This document shows, one piece after another, positions 1 to 5,095 of a stretch of 5,095 nucleotides of DNA. The stretch spans positions 1-5,095 of the forward strand of contig DFRF01000026.1 in NCBI GenBank assembly GCA_002378125.1, read 5' to 3'. The notes beneath the pieces were generated by a model. It was not told where the DNA came from and ran no database searches. It was given only the letters and a program-made list of their open reading frames with translations. Position 1 is the first letter of the stretch. Each line of letters begins with the position of its first letter. The translations under genes and the position numbers were made by a program. The stretch comes from Rhodospirillaceae bacterium UBA3470. Its GTDB lineage: Bacteria; Pseudomonadota; Alphaproteobacteria; Rhodospirillales; Casp-alpha2.

Positions 1-992
1 TCGTCGAGAACGCGAATGCGGTTGTTGGCAGCCCACTGGAAATCGTTCTGGATCATTTTCGCTTCAATGCCCGGAGGGAAATTCTTCACCGGCTTAGCGA
101 TTCCCGGCATGGCGACCACCGCATATTCTTCGTTATAGATACGATTGGCTTTTTCCGTCACTGACCAGTCGGCCAGCGCGCGGGCTGCTTTTAGGTTCTT
201 AGTGTTGCGGACGATACCGAAAGCCTCCAAATCCCAGCCGACGCCTTCAGACGGTGCGACAACTTCTAAGGGTGCTCCAGCATTCTTAGACTTGGCCCCG
301 CGATAGGCGAATGACACGCCGATGGGAATCTCACCCTTGGCGGCCAGCTTACACGGTTTGGAGCCGGAATGGGTATAGCGCGCTATGTTATCGTGAAGTG
401 AATCCATGTATTTCCAGGCGTTTTCTTCGCCCTGCATCTGAATCCAGCTCGACACGTCGAGGAAACCGGTTCCGGAAGAATTCGGATTCGGCATGATGAC
501 ATGGCCTTTGTAGACGCCCTTGGTCAGGTCAGCCCAACTGGTAGGCAGAGGTAGGTTGTGCTTGGCGGCCTCTACGATGTTATAGCAAACCGAGGCGATC
601 CAGGCGCGTTGACCAACCCAAAGCGGTGGATTGTTCTTCGTGTCGTAGTACTTCTTATCAAGCTTCTCGACTCCATTCGGTGCGTAGCCTTGGAAGTAGT
701 TGTACTTCGAGAGCAGCAATAGGCTCGTGGCAGCGACGCCCCAGACGATATCAGCCTTTGGGTTGTCTTTTTCGGCTAAAAGCTTTGAGGTGATGATGCC
801 TGTCGAATCGCGGACCCATTTGATATTAACGTCGGCATAGTCGGCTTCGAACGCTTTTTTGAACTTCTTCAACTCGTCCGCTTCGACGGCGGTATAGACG
901 AGAAGATCGGTTTTGGCGATCGCGCTCGATGAGTGGGTGAGCGCCAATGCAATGCCCCCAGCAAGGAGAGCAAATGTCTTCGCGAATTTCAT
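1..992 (-). CDS. aepX: 2-aminoethylphosphonate ABC transporter periplasmic substrate-binding protein, AepX/PhnS2-like (3' end cut by window edge)
   Basis: Predicted periplasmic binding protein that would deliver 2-aminoethylphosphonate to an inner-membrane ABC importer. The ATG at 992 opens 330 visible codons; family members run to about 340 residues, so only a short C-terminal tail is missing. Residues 1-26 form a classical signal peptide: KFAK basic start, hydrophobic stretch, and an A-I-A cleavage site before K27. The mature part starts LLVYTAVEADELKKF and continues with WVRDSTGIITSKLLAE (59-74), ADIVWGVAATS (80-90), MPNPNSSGTGF (167-177) and GWDLEAFGIV. These are typical of the putative aminoethylphosphonate-binding subgroup (TIGR03261 type) of the iron/polyamine-like class II binding proteins. 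An Fe(III)-binding protein is the main alternative, but no C-terminal tyrosine pair of the FbpA kind is visible. The permease and ATPase genes would lie beyond the left edge. Ligand specificity is assigned from remembered family similarity, not from a search. Confidence 0.82.
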   Translation of the reverse strand, partial: MKFAKTFALLAGGIALALTHSSSAIAKTDLLVYTAVEADELKKFKKAFEADYADVNIKWVRDSTGIITSKLLAEKDNPKADIVWGVAATSLLLLSKYNYFQGYAPNGVEKLDKKYYDTKNNPPLWVGQRAWIASVCYNIVEAAKHNLPLPTSWADLTKGVYKGHVIMPNPNSSGTGFLDVSSWIQMQGEENAWKYMDSLHDNIARYTHSGSKPCKLAAKGEIPIGVSFAYRGAKSKNAGAPLEVVAPSEGVGWDLEAFGIVRNTKNLKAARALADWSVTEKANRIYNEEYAVVAMPGIAKPVKNFPPGIEAKMIQNDFQWAANNRIRVLD

Positions 993-1000
993 GATCTAGT

Positions 1001-1007
1001 CTCTCTC
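1001..1007 (-). promoter_or_regulatory. Probable ribosome binding site of the aepX-like gene
   Basis: On the minus strand GAGAGAG lies 8 nt before the ATG at 992. It matches the anti-Shine-Dalgarno only partly. The ATG inside the same stretch (about 1011-1009) runs into a TAG within a few codons, so the 992 start is preferred; it also opens directly into the signal peptide. Confidence 0.5.
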
Positions 1008-1050
1008 ATTTTAGCTGTTTCCTAATCTTTCTTGGTCTTTTTGAGCAGTT

Positions 1051-1075
1051 TTTATACTCGCTCGTATGTTAGTAT
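1051..1075 (-). promoter_or_regulatory. Candidate promoter -10 element with overlapping dyad operator upstream of aepX-like gene
   Basis: Read on the minus strand, TATAAA (1056-1051) is a good -10 hexamer about 60 bp before the aepX-like start, with no convincing -35 at normal spacing. A perfect 4-bp dyad, ATAC-N6-GTAT, covers 1054-1067 and overlaps the -10. The same ATACT end also pairs with AGTAT at 1071-1075, giving a nested second dyad over 1054-1075. A weak -35 with an overlapping palindrome is what a regulated promoter of a transport operon might look like (LysR- or GntR-type control). No regulator gene is in the window, so the regulator is unknown. Chance occurrence of such short arms cannot be excluded. 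Confidence 0.35.
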
Positions 1076-1125
1076 CAGTTTAGCCTCTATCCGCGTGTCT
1101 CTAAAGTGAACATTTTAAGTCATGT

Positions 1126-1290
1126 CTAATACGAATTGGTTACGATAAGTTCGGCTGGAACTCCGGTGTTTGCGTGGATGTCATGAAAAAGTTTAGCTAC
1201 CTGACGAGCTTTAAGCCTGTGACGAGGCTGACCGATGTGTTCAGGGATCACCGTATCGAAACCGGCGTGGCCAGTGCTTAGGGATATCAC
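1126..1290 (-). CDS. Possible small hypothetical protein (54 codons) or gene remnant after pit
   Basis: A minus-strand frame opens with GTG at 1290, 4 nt after the pit stop codon, and ends at a TAG at 1128-1126. The product begins ISLSTGHAGFDTVIPEH after the start and ends FHDIHANTGVPAELIVTNSY. Residue composition is protein-like: alternating hydrophobic and polar residues, a plausible amphipathic helix around RLKARQVAKLFHDIHA, no low-complexity bias. I do not recognise a family. Evidence against a real gene: a GTG start without a clear Shine-Dalgarno, short length, only middling GC at third positions, and an equally open frame on the opposite strand. It could be a real small gene translated after pit, the 3' remnant of a decayed gene, or a chance open frame. 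No function is proposed. Confidence 0.28.
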   Translation of the reverse strand: MISLSTGHAGFDTVIPEHIGQPRHRLKARQVAKLFHDIHANTGVPAELIVTNSY

Positions 1291-1294
1291 CGTC

Positions 1295-2347
1295 TTAATA
1301 GTTTACTGGCTGATTGAATACATTCTGTATCAAATAGAGACCAACGAAACACAGCCCACAGCCGATAATTGGGGTCACAATCCAGCCAATCCCAATGCTT
1401 CCAAGAACCCGCCACTGTATTCCACGCCCGCCTTTCATCAGCGCGATACCCAAGACCGCCCCAACTATCGCCTGGGAACTGGACACGGGTACCAAGGGAA
1501 TGGTCGGCAATCCACGGTCTTGGAGGAAAGCTTCCAAACCTTGTGATGCGAAAATAAACAGCACCAGCGAATGGGCAACGACCGCGACCCAAGCCGCCAC
1601 TGGCGAGAGCGGGAGGAGGTCGTTTCCGACCGTCATCATCACCCGCTTTGAATAGGTAAAAACTCCAACAGCGATGGCAACGGCGCCCAGCATGAAGAGT
1701 TGCTGTGCGGCCGTGAACGTTCCCAGTGTGGCCAAGGAGAAATCTGTGAACGGATTGGTCGAAACGAAAACGCCCATGACGTTGGCGATGTTGTTGGCGC
1801 CTAAGCTGTAAGACCCAAAGGCGCCAGCTAAGATCAGGCCAATGCGCGTGTAGGCGTCGGTGCGGAGGAGGTGTATTTTCGCGCGGCGGACGACCTTTAC
1901 AACGATCGTATAAATCAACACCGCAAATCCCGCTGCGAGAACGGGACACAACACCCAGGTGGATACAATCTTCGTCAATGATTCACCATCCGTGGGCGCG
2001 CCATTAAACAGGTTCCACCCGATGATAGCGCCGACGATGGCCTGGCTGGTAGAAACGGGAAGTCCGATCTTAGTCATGATGTAGACGGCGGCGGCGGCGG
2101 CGAAGGCCGCCATGAAGGAGGCAGGGAGCGTATTGATGGCGCCAAGTTTGCCAAGGGTCGCGGTGGTGCCCGCGCCGCTGATGACGGCACCCAGGATCAC
2201 AAAAATACTGCAGATGACGGCGGCCGTCGAAAACCGAACCATCCGTGACCCGACGGCCGTGCCGAAGACGTTCGCGGCGTCGTTGGCGCCCAGCGCCCAG
2301 CCCAGGAACAAACCGCTGGTGAGAAATATTAGAACTGAGATATCCAT
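1295..2347 (-). CDS. pit: Inorganic phosphate transporter, Pit/PiT family
   Basis: A 350-residue integral inner-membrane permease of the PiT family, which moves phosphate (in bacteria usually as a metal-phosphate complex coupled to protons, in some members with sodium). The two family repeats are visible. The N-terminal repeat has GANDAANVFGTAVGSR (20-35) and STSQAIVGAIIGW (99-111). The C-terminal repeat has GANNIANVMG (183-192) and SSSQAIVGAVLG (289-300). Between and around them are about ten hydrophobic segments and a basic cytoplasmic stretch, KVVRRAKIHLLR (151-162). Length fits the short bacterial form (S. meliloti Pit is similar) rather than the roughly 500-residue E. coli PitA. The frame extends upstream to 2491, but that part overlaps the DUF47 gene; ATG 2347 opens directly into the first membrane segment, so it is chosen. 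A GCC run near 2090-2105 encodes an alanine-rich helix. It sits 13 bp after the DUF47 gene, so co-transcription is very likely. Confidence 0.95.
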   Translation of the reverse strand: MDISVLIFLTSGLFLGWALGANDAANVFGTAVGSRMVRFSTAAVICSIFVILGAVISGAGTTATLGKLGAINTLPASFMAAFAAAAAVYIMTKIGLPVSTSQAIVGAIIGWNLFNGAPTDGESLTKIVSTWVLCPVLAAGFAVLIYTIVVKVVRRAKIHLLRTDAYTRIGLILAGAFGSYSLGANNIANVMGVFVSTNPFTDFSLATLGTFTAAQQLFMLGAVAIAVGVFTYSKRVMMTVGNDLLPLSPVAAWVAVVAHSLVLFIFASQGLEAFLQDRGLPTIPLVPVSSSQAIVGAVLGIALMKGGRGIQWRVLGSIGIGWIVTPIIGCGLCFVGLYLIQNVFNQPVNY

Positions 2348-2352
2348 GGTTT

Positions 2353-2367
2353 GGTCTGGCTCAGACC
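2353..2367 (-). promoter_or_regulatory. Compact hairpin at the DUF47-pit junction
   Basis: Minus-strand GGTCTG-AGC-CAGACC is a perfect 6-bp stem with a 3-nt loop. It overlaps the TGA stop of the DUF47 gene (2363-2361) and ends 5 nt before the pit ATG. No purine-rich Shine-Dalgarno is visible there; the hairpin occupies the space where one would be. Since no T-run follows, it is not a normal terminator. It may couple pit translation to ribosomes finishing the upstream gene; that role is inferred. Confidence 0.45.
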
Positions 2368-3023
2368 GTTCGCTTGATGACGTAGATCGCCAGTCGATCG
2401 GCAACGTCTTCTGCCCAGTCTGCCACATCATCGATGTTTTCGACGAAACCCCGCAGATGCATTTTGTGGCCGATGCCCAGTTCCGATTCAAAGATTGTCC
2501 GTTTCAGGTGCGTGCTGGCTTTGTCGGCCTCGGTCTCGAAGAAGAGTACCTTGTGGCTGTGATCGCCAACGGCCTCGATGTTACGAAAAAATGCCCGGGA
2601 CGCCAGAACCACGGCCTCCACCGCTTCGCACGTCATAGCGACGAGATCTCGGAAACCGTCCTTGCAGTTTTCCGGGATGTCCGGCTTTTCGATATCAAAG
2701 GACCATAAAACGCCCTCGATTAGATTGATGATATTATCCAGATTCTCCAGGAGCCCCAAAACGTCGCCACGGGACTCTGGGATCAAGGTTTGGGTGTAGA
2801 GCTGAATCTCGATCGCGCGCCGAAGGCGGTCCGCCTCGCTCTCCAATTGGTCAACGTGTTCATGTTTTTGGGCAAATTCCTCCATATAGCCCTTCGACAA
2901 GTAGACTTCGATCGCGAGTTTAAAGACGATCGCAGACTCTGATAGTGCGTCGAGAAACTGATCGGTTTGGATTTCGAGGTCCTGGGTACGACGGAACAAT
3001 CGGACATCACGAGTAAGTTTCAT
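2361..3023 (-). CDS. DUF47 family PhoU-like protein, Pit partner (TIGR00153 type)
   Basis: A 220-residue, almost wholly helical cytoplasmic protein of the DUF47/PhoU-like family, usually encoded beside Pit transporters and thought to modulate them. PhoU-style acidic E-x3-D signatures recur: E61-SEA-D65 in VDQLESEADRLRRAIE, E163-TEA-D167 in FFETEADKAS, and E195-NID-D199 in GFVENIDDVADWAEDVADR. The middle has LLENLDNIINLIEGVLW (91-107). These helices suggest the two-bundle PhoU fold with metal-binding acidic clusters. ATG 3023 is chosen over an in-frame GTG at 3065 because AAGGAG sits 6 nt before it and the extra 14 residues are not needed for family length. The pit gene follows after 13 bp. 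The arrangement corresponds to the orfA-pit operon of S. meliloti, where the pair encodes a low-affinity phosphate system; it may be controlled similarly here, but I see no Pho box. Confidence 0.92.
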   Translation of the reverse strand: MKLTRDVRLFRRTQDLEIQTDQFLDALSESAIVFKLAIEVYLSKGYMEEFAQKHEHVDQLESEADRLRRAIEIQLYTQTLIPESRGDVLGLLENLDNIINLIEGVLWSFDIEKPDIPENCKDGFRDLVAMTCEAVEAVVLASRAFFRNIEAVGDHSHKVLFFETEADKASTHLKRTIFESELGIGHKMHLRGFVENIDDVADWAEDVADRLAIYVIKRTV

Positions 3024-3029
3024 GCCATG

Positions 3030-3035
3030 CTCCTT
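3030..3035 (-). promoter_or_regulatory. Strong ribosome binding site that sets the DUF47 gene start
   Basis: Minus-strand AAGGAG with a 6-nt spacer (CATGGC) precedes ATG 3023. It favours this ATG over the GTG at 3065, which has no purine-rich sequence at the right distance. Confidence 0.75.
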
Positions 3036-3076
3036 CAGGCGGGAAAAAGAATTAAAAAAACTCACAAAGCGTTATC

Positions 3077-3106
3077 ATTGTGAACGAACTATACCCGCTG
3101 TGGCAA
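3077..3106 (-). promoter_or_regulatory. Candidate sigma-70 promoter for the DUF47-pit operon
   Basis: On the minus strand TTGCCA (3106-3101, five of six matches to TTGACA) is followed after 18 nt by CACAAT (3082-3077, four of six matches to TATAAT). Transcription would start near 3070. That would leave almost no leader for the alternative GTG at 3065 but about 47 nt before ATG 3023. It lies in the 119-bp gap after the SDR gene, the only sizeable gap upstream of DUF47-pit. A 5-bp stem (CCCGC/GCGGG, 13-nt loop) overlaps the -35 region. No Pho box is visible. Confidence 0.35.
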
Positions 3107-3142
3107 CGAAGGCGGGTCGGAGGCAGGAAGCCGCAATTATTT

Positions 3143-3859
3143 TTAGGCGGTGAACAGCTGTCCGTTCGCGGTGCAACTGGGCAAAGCCAGATCGACGAAG
3201 ACGCTGGCTCGGTCTTCGGGGCTGGGCAGGGTATTGGGATCCTCGCCGGGCATGGCCTGGGAGCGCATTTGCGTCCTGGTCCCACCAGGGTTAACCAGAT
3301 TGACCCGAATTGCTGTCGTCGCTATCTCTTTGGCGTAGGTGCGCGTCATCATTTCCAAAGCCGCCTTGGAGACGGCGTAGGCCCCCCAATAGGCGCGGGC
3401 CTCCGCCCCAACAGTAGAGGTGACGAAAATGGCACGGCCGGCGTCCGAGGAGTGCAATAACGGGTCCATGGCGCGTAGCAGCCGCCAATTGGCGGTGAGA
3501 TTGACCGCTATAACCTGATCCCAAATCTTTGGATCTATATGTCCGAGTGGGGACAGGATACCCAGAATTCCGGCATTGCCGACAAGAATATCCAGCCGAC
3601 CAAACCGTTGATTAATCAACGCGCCCATTTGGTCGATCTTCTCTGCATCCGTAATGTCCATGGGTACCAAGGTTGCCGACTGTCCTGTCAAGTGTAGGAT
3701 ATCGTCGTCCAACTCTTCGAGGGCACCAACGGTTCTAGCGACGGCAATGATGTGCGCGCCCTCTTGGGCGTAACGCCGGGCGACGGCCGCGCCGATGCCT
3801 CGGGACGCACCGGTGATTAATGCGATACGCCCTTGCAGTCGGCCTCCGGCCTTATTCAT
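3143..3859 (-). CDS. Short-chain dehydrogenase/reductase (SDR) family NAD(P)-dependent oxidoreductase
   Basis: A complete 238-residue classical SDR with a Rossmann fold. The cofactor loop TGASRGIG is at 16-23. Arg42 at the end of the second strand (IAVAR) suggests NADP(H) preference. An adenine-contact Asp is at 68 (PMDIT), NAG at 95-97, and the catalytic tetrad is Asn120, Ser148, Tyr161 and Lys165 (YAVSK). The PGG turn after strand six is at 191-193, with a TRTQMRSQAM substrate-side segment. All catalytic residues are present, so it should be active. The substrate cannot be told from sequence. The overall pattern recalls the YciK-like SDR group; that is an impression from memory. The ATG lies 2 bp after the purF stop with no good Shine-Dalgarno, which suggests translational coupling to purF. 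A dehydrogenase gene directly after purF recurs in alphaproteobacteria, though its link to purine synthesis is not known to me. Confidence 0.93.
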   Translation of the reverse strand: MNKAGGRLQGRIALITGASRGIGAAVARRYAQEGAHIIAVARTVGALEELDDDILHLTGQSATLVPMDITDAEKIDQMGALINQRFGRLDILVGNAGILGILSPLGHIDPKIWDQVIAVNLTANWRLLRAMDPLLHSSDAGRAIFVTSTVGAEARAYWGAYAVSKAALEMMTRTYAKEIATTAIRVNLVNPGGTRTQMRSQAMPGEDPNTLPSPEDRASVFVDLALPSCTANGQLFTA

Positions 3860-3861
3860 GG

Positions 3862-5095
3862 TCAGAACTGTTCGTCAAGGAGCGCGAGGAGGTTCGGGTG
3901 TTGCTCAGTATCGCGGTCGGTCAAACGGATCGGATAGCTATTGGTGAAACAGGCGTCGCAGTACTGCGGTTCCTTGGCGTCGCGCTCGGCGCCGCAAACT
4001 GCGTGATAAAGACCGTCATCACTGATGAAGGCCAAACTATCGACACCGATGTAGTCCGCCATGGCGGACACGCTGTACTTCGCTGCCAGCAGTTGCTCTC
4101 GCTCCGGTGTGTCGATACCGTAGAAACACGACTCTGTAATCGGTGGACTGGAAATCCGCATGTGGATTTCTGACGCGCCGGCATTGCGAACCATTTCCAC
4201 GATTTTGACCGAGGTGGTGCCGCGAACGATGGAATCGTCAACCAAGACGACGCGTTTTCCCTTGAGGTGTGCGGCGTTAGCGTTGTGCTTGAGCCGCACG
4301 CCGAGGTGGCGAATTTGCTCGGTTGGCTCAATGAAAGTTCGTCCGACATAGTGATTGCGAATGATGCCGAGATCGAAGGGCACATTGGCCTGTTCTGCGT
4401 AACCAATGGCCGCGGGTACACCGGAATCGGGAACCGGTACAACGATATCGGAGTCCAGGTGACTTTCCCTAGCCAATTGTGCGCCGATCTCCTTTCGGAC
4501 GTTATAAACATTGCGGCTTTCCAGGATGCTGTCCGGTCGTGCGAAGTAGATGTATTCGAATATGCAGAATTTCTGGGGGCGTTTGTTGAAGGGCTTGACG
4601 CTATGTAGGCCTTTTTCATCGATGATTACGATCTCACCGGGTTCCACATTGCGGATGAAATCCGCCCCGATTATGTCCAAGGCGCAGGTCTCAGAGGTAA
4701 GGATTGTGGCGTCACCAAGGCGGCCCAAAACAAGCGGTCTAACCCCAAACGGGTCGCGTACACCGATCAACTTCTTTTGGGTTATAGCCACCAGAGAATA
4801 GGCGCCCTCGATATGGCTGAGCGCATCAGTAAGCCGGTCCACTACCCGGCCATATTCGCTTTTTGCGATGAGATGGATAATAGTCTCTGTGTCACTGGTG
4901 GACTGGAACAAGCAGCCGCGTTGCACGAGGTCGTTGCGAATGGAATACGCGTTGGTTAGGTTGCCGTTGTGACAAACTGCTAGGCCGCCAAACTTGAACT
5001 CCGCAAACAGTGGTTGCACGTTGCGCAGCGCCGTGTCGCCACTGGTGGAATAGCGAACATGGCCGATGGCGACTTTGCCCTTCAGGCGGTCTATG
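3862..5095 (-). CDS. purF: Amidophosphoribosyltransferase PurF, [4Fe-4S] type (5' end cut by window edge)
   Basis: Catalyses the first step of de novo purine synthesis, transferring glutamine-derived ammonia to PRPP to give 5-phosphoribosylamine. About 410 residues are visible; roughly 70 N-terminal residues, including the catalytic Cys of the glutaminase domain, lie past 5095. The frame is open to the edge, and the GTG at 5019 is internal, not a start. Visible glutaminase motifs are GHVRYSTSG (residues 11-19), CHNGNLTNA and RDPFGVRPL. The phosphoribosyltransferase domain shows VVPVPDSGVPAA and the PRPP loop VVLVDDSIVRGTT (about 282-294). Four cysteines at visible positions 177, 323, 379 and 382 match the iron-sulfur ligands of Bacillus subtilis PurF: the first two are 146 residues apart in both and the last two form CxxC. 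It is therefore the iron-sulfur class, unlike the cluster-free E. coli enzyme. The SDR gene follows after 2 bp. Confidence 0.97.
   Translation of the reverse strand, partial: IDRLKGKVAIGHVRYSTSGDTALRNVQPLFAEFKFGGLAVCHNGNLTNAYSIRNDLVQRGCLFQSTSDTETIIHLIAKSEYGRVVDRLTDALSHIEGAYSLVAITQKKLIGVRDPFGVRPLVLGRLGDATILTSETCALDIIGADFIRNVEPGEIVIIDEKGLHSVKPFNKRPQKFCIFEYIYFARPDSILESRNVYNVRKEIGAQLARESHLDSDIVVPVPDSGVPAAIGYAEQANVPFDLGIIRNHYVGRTFIEPTEQIRHLGVRLKHNANAAHLKGKRVVLVDDSIVRGTTSVKIVEMVRNAGASEIHMRISSPPITESCFYGIDTPEREQLLAAKYSVSAMADYIGVDSLAFISDDGLYHAVCGAERDAKEPQYCDACFTNSYPIRLTDRDTEQHPNLLALLDEQF

Larger units (their letters stand above)
993..1294. other. 302-bp spacer between pit and aepX-like gene
   Basis: The half next to the aepX-like gene (993-1125) is AT-rich and holds the candidate promoter, dyad and ribosome binding site. 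The half next to pit (1126-1290) has more coding-like composition and is open on both strands in the same codon register (see the separate entry). No strong stem followed by a T-run is visible after the pit stop codon, so no factor-independent terminator can be named. I see no Pho box with two direct CTGTCAT-like repeats. Confidence 0.6.

Noticed and set aside
1105..1281. Plus-strand open stretch including a 32-codon frame from ATG 1183 (MKKFSYLTSFKPV...)
   Set aside because: It lies in the same codon register as the minus-strand frame at 1126-1290, has only a weak ribosome binding site, runs against the direction of every other gene and matches nothing I recognise. It is probably the shadow of the other frame or chance.
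1287..1949. 220-codon minus-strand frame inside pit
   Set aside because: An Arg-, Trp- and His-rich product in another frame of the pit gene. The pit frame carries all the family motifs.
2085..2107. GGC/GCC triplet run
   Set aside because: It encodes an alanine-rich membrane helix of Pit in frame; it is ordinary codon repetition, not a functional repeat.
2348..2491. Upstream extension of the pit frame to 2491
   Set aside because: The extra 48 residues are polar, lie entirely over the 3' end of the DUF47 gene and are not found in PiT proteins. ATG 2347 opens directly into the first membrane segment.
2112..2708. 198-codon plus-strand open frame across the DUF47-pit junction
   Set aside because: It overlaps two well-supported genes on the opposite strand. 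The product shows no motif and its length follows from the composition of those genes.
3024..3065. GTG start at 3065 for the DUF47 gene
   Set aside because: It lacks a ribosome binding site and would lie about 5 nt from the predicted transcription start, whereas ATG 3023 has AAGGAG at ideal spacing.
3090..3117. Possible terminator after the SDR gene (CCCGC...GCGGG stem)
   Set aside because: Only 5 bp of stem with a 13-nt loop and no T-run on the minus-strand side. It also overlaps the better candidate -35 element.

Overview
The window reads as a chromosomal segment from an alphaproteobacterium, probably Rhodospirillales-like. This rests on three things: an iron-sulfur type PurF followed two bases later by a short-chain dehydrogenase, a DUF47-Pit pair of the kind known in Sinorhizobium meliloti, and an AepX-type phosphonate-binding protein. 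GC content is moderate, by eye in the low-to-mid fifties. The lineage is inferred from protein flavour and gene order, not from a search.

All convincing genes lie on the minus strand, so transcription runs from high to low coordinates. In that direction the order is: purF (5095-3862, N-terminus outside the window); an SDR oxidoreductase (3859-3143) 2 bp behind it; a 119-bp gap with a promoter-like sequence; a DUF47/PhoU-like gene (3023-2361); 13 bp containing a compact hairpin; a Pit-family inorganic phosphate transporter (2347-1295); a roughly 300-bp spacer with an uncertain 54-codon reading frame and a dyad-bearing promoter-like segment; then a periplasmic 2-aminoethylphosphonate-binding protein (992-1, C-terminus just outside the window).

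Functionally there are two blocks. purF-SDR is a housekeeping unit whose first gene commits PRPP to purine synthesis. The second block concerns phosphorus: a low-affinity phosphate permease with its PhoU-like partner, next to the binding protein of a phosphonate importer. If the phosphonate importer and catabolic genes continue beyond the left edge, the locus would combine organophosphonate capture with movement of the phosphate released. That link is inferred from proximity only.

I see no tRNA, rRNA, CRISPR array, insertion sequence or clear factor-independent terminator. The least explained stretch is 1000-1294, with its candidate operator and an unidentified reading frame that is open on both strands.
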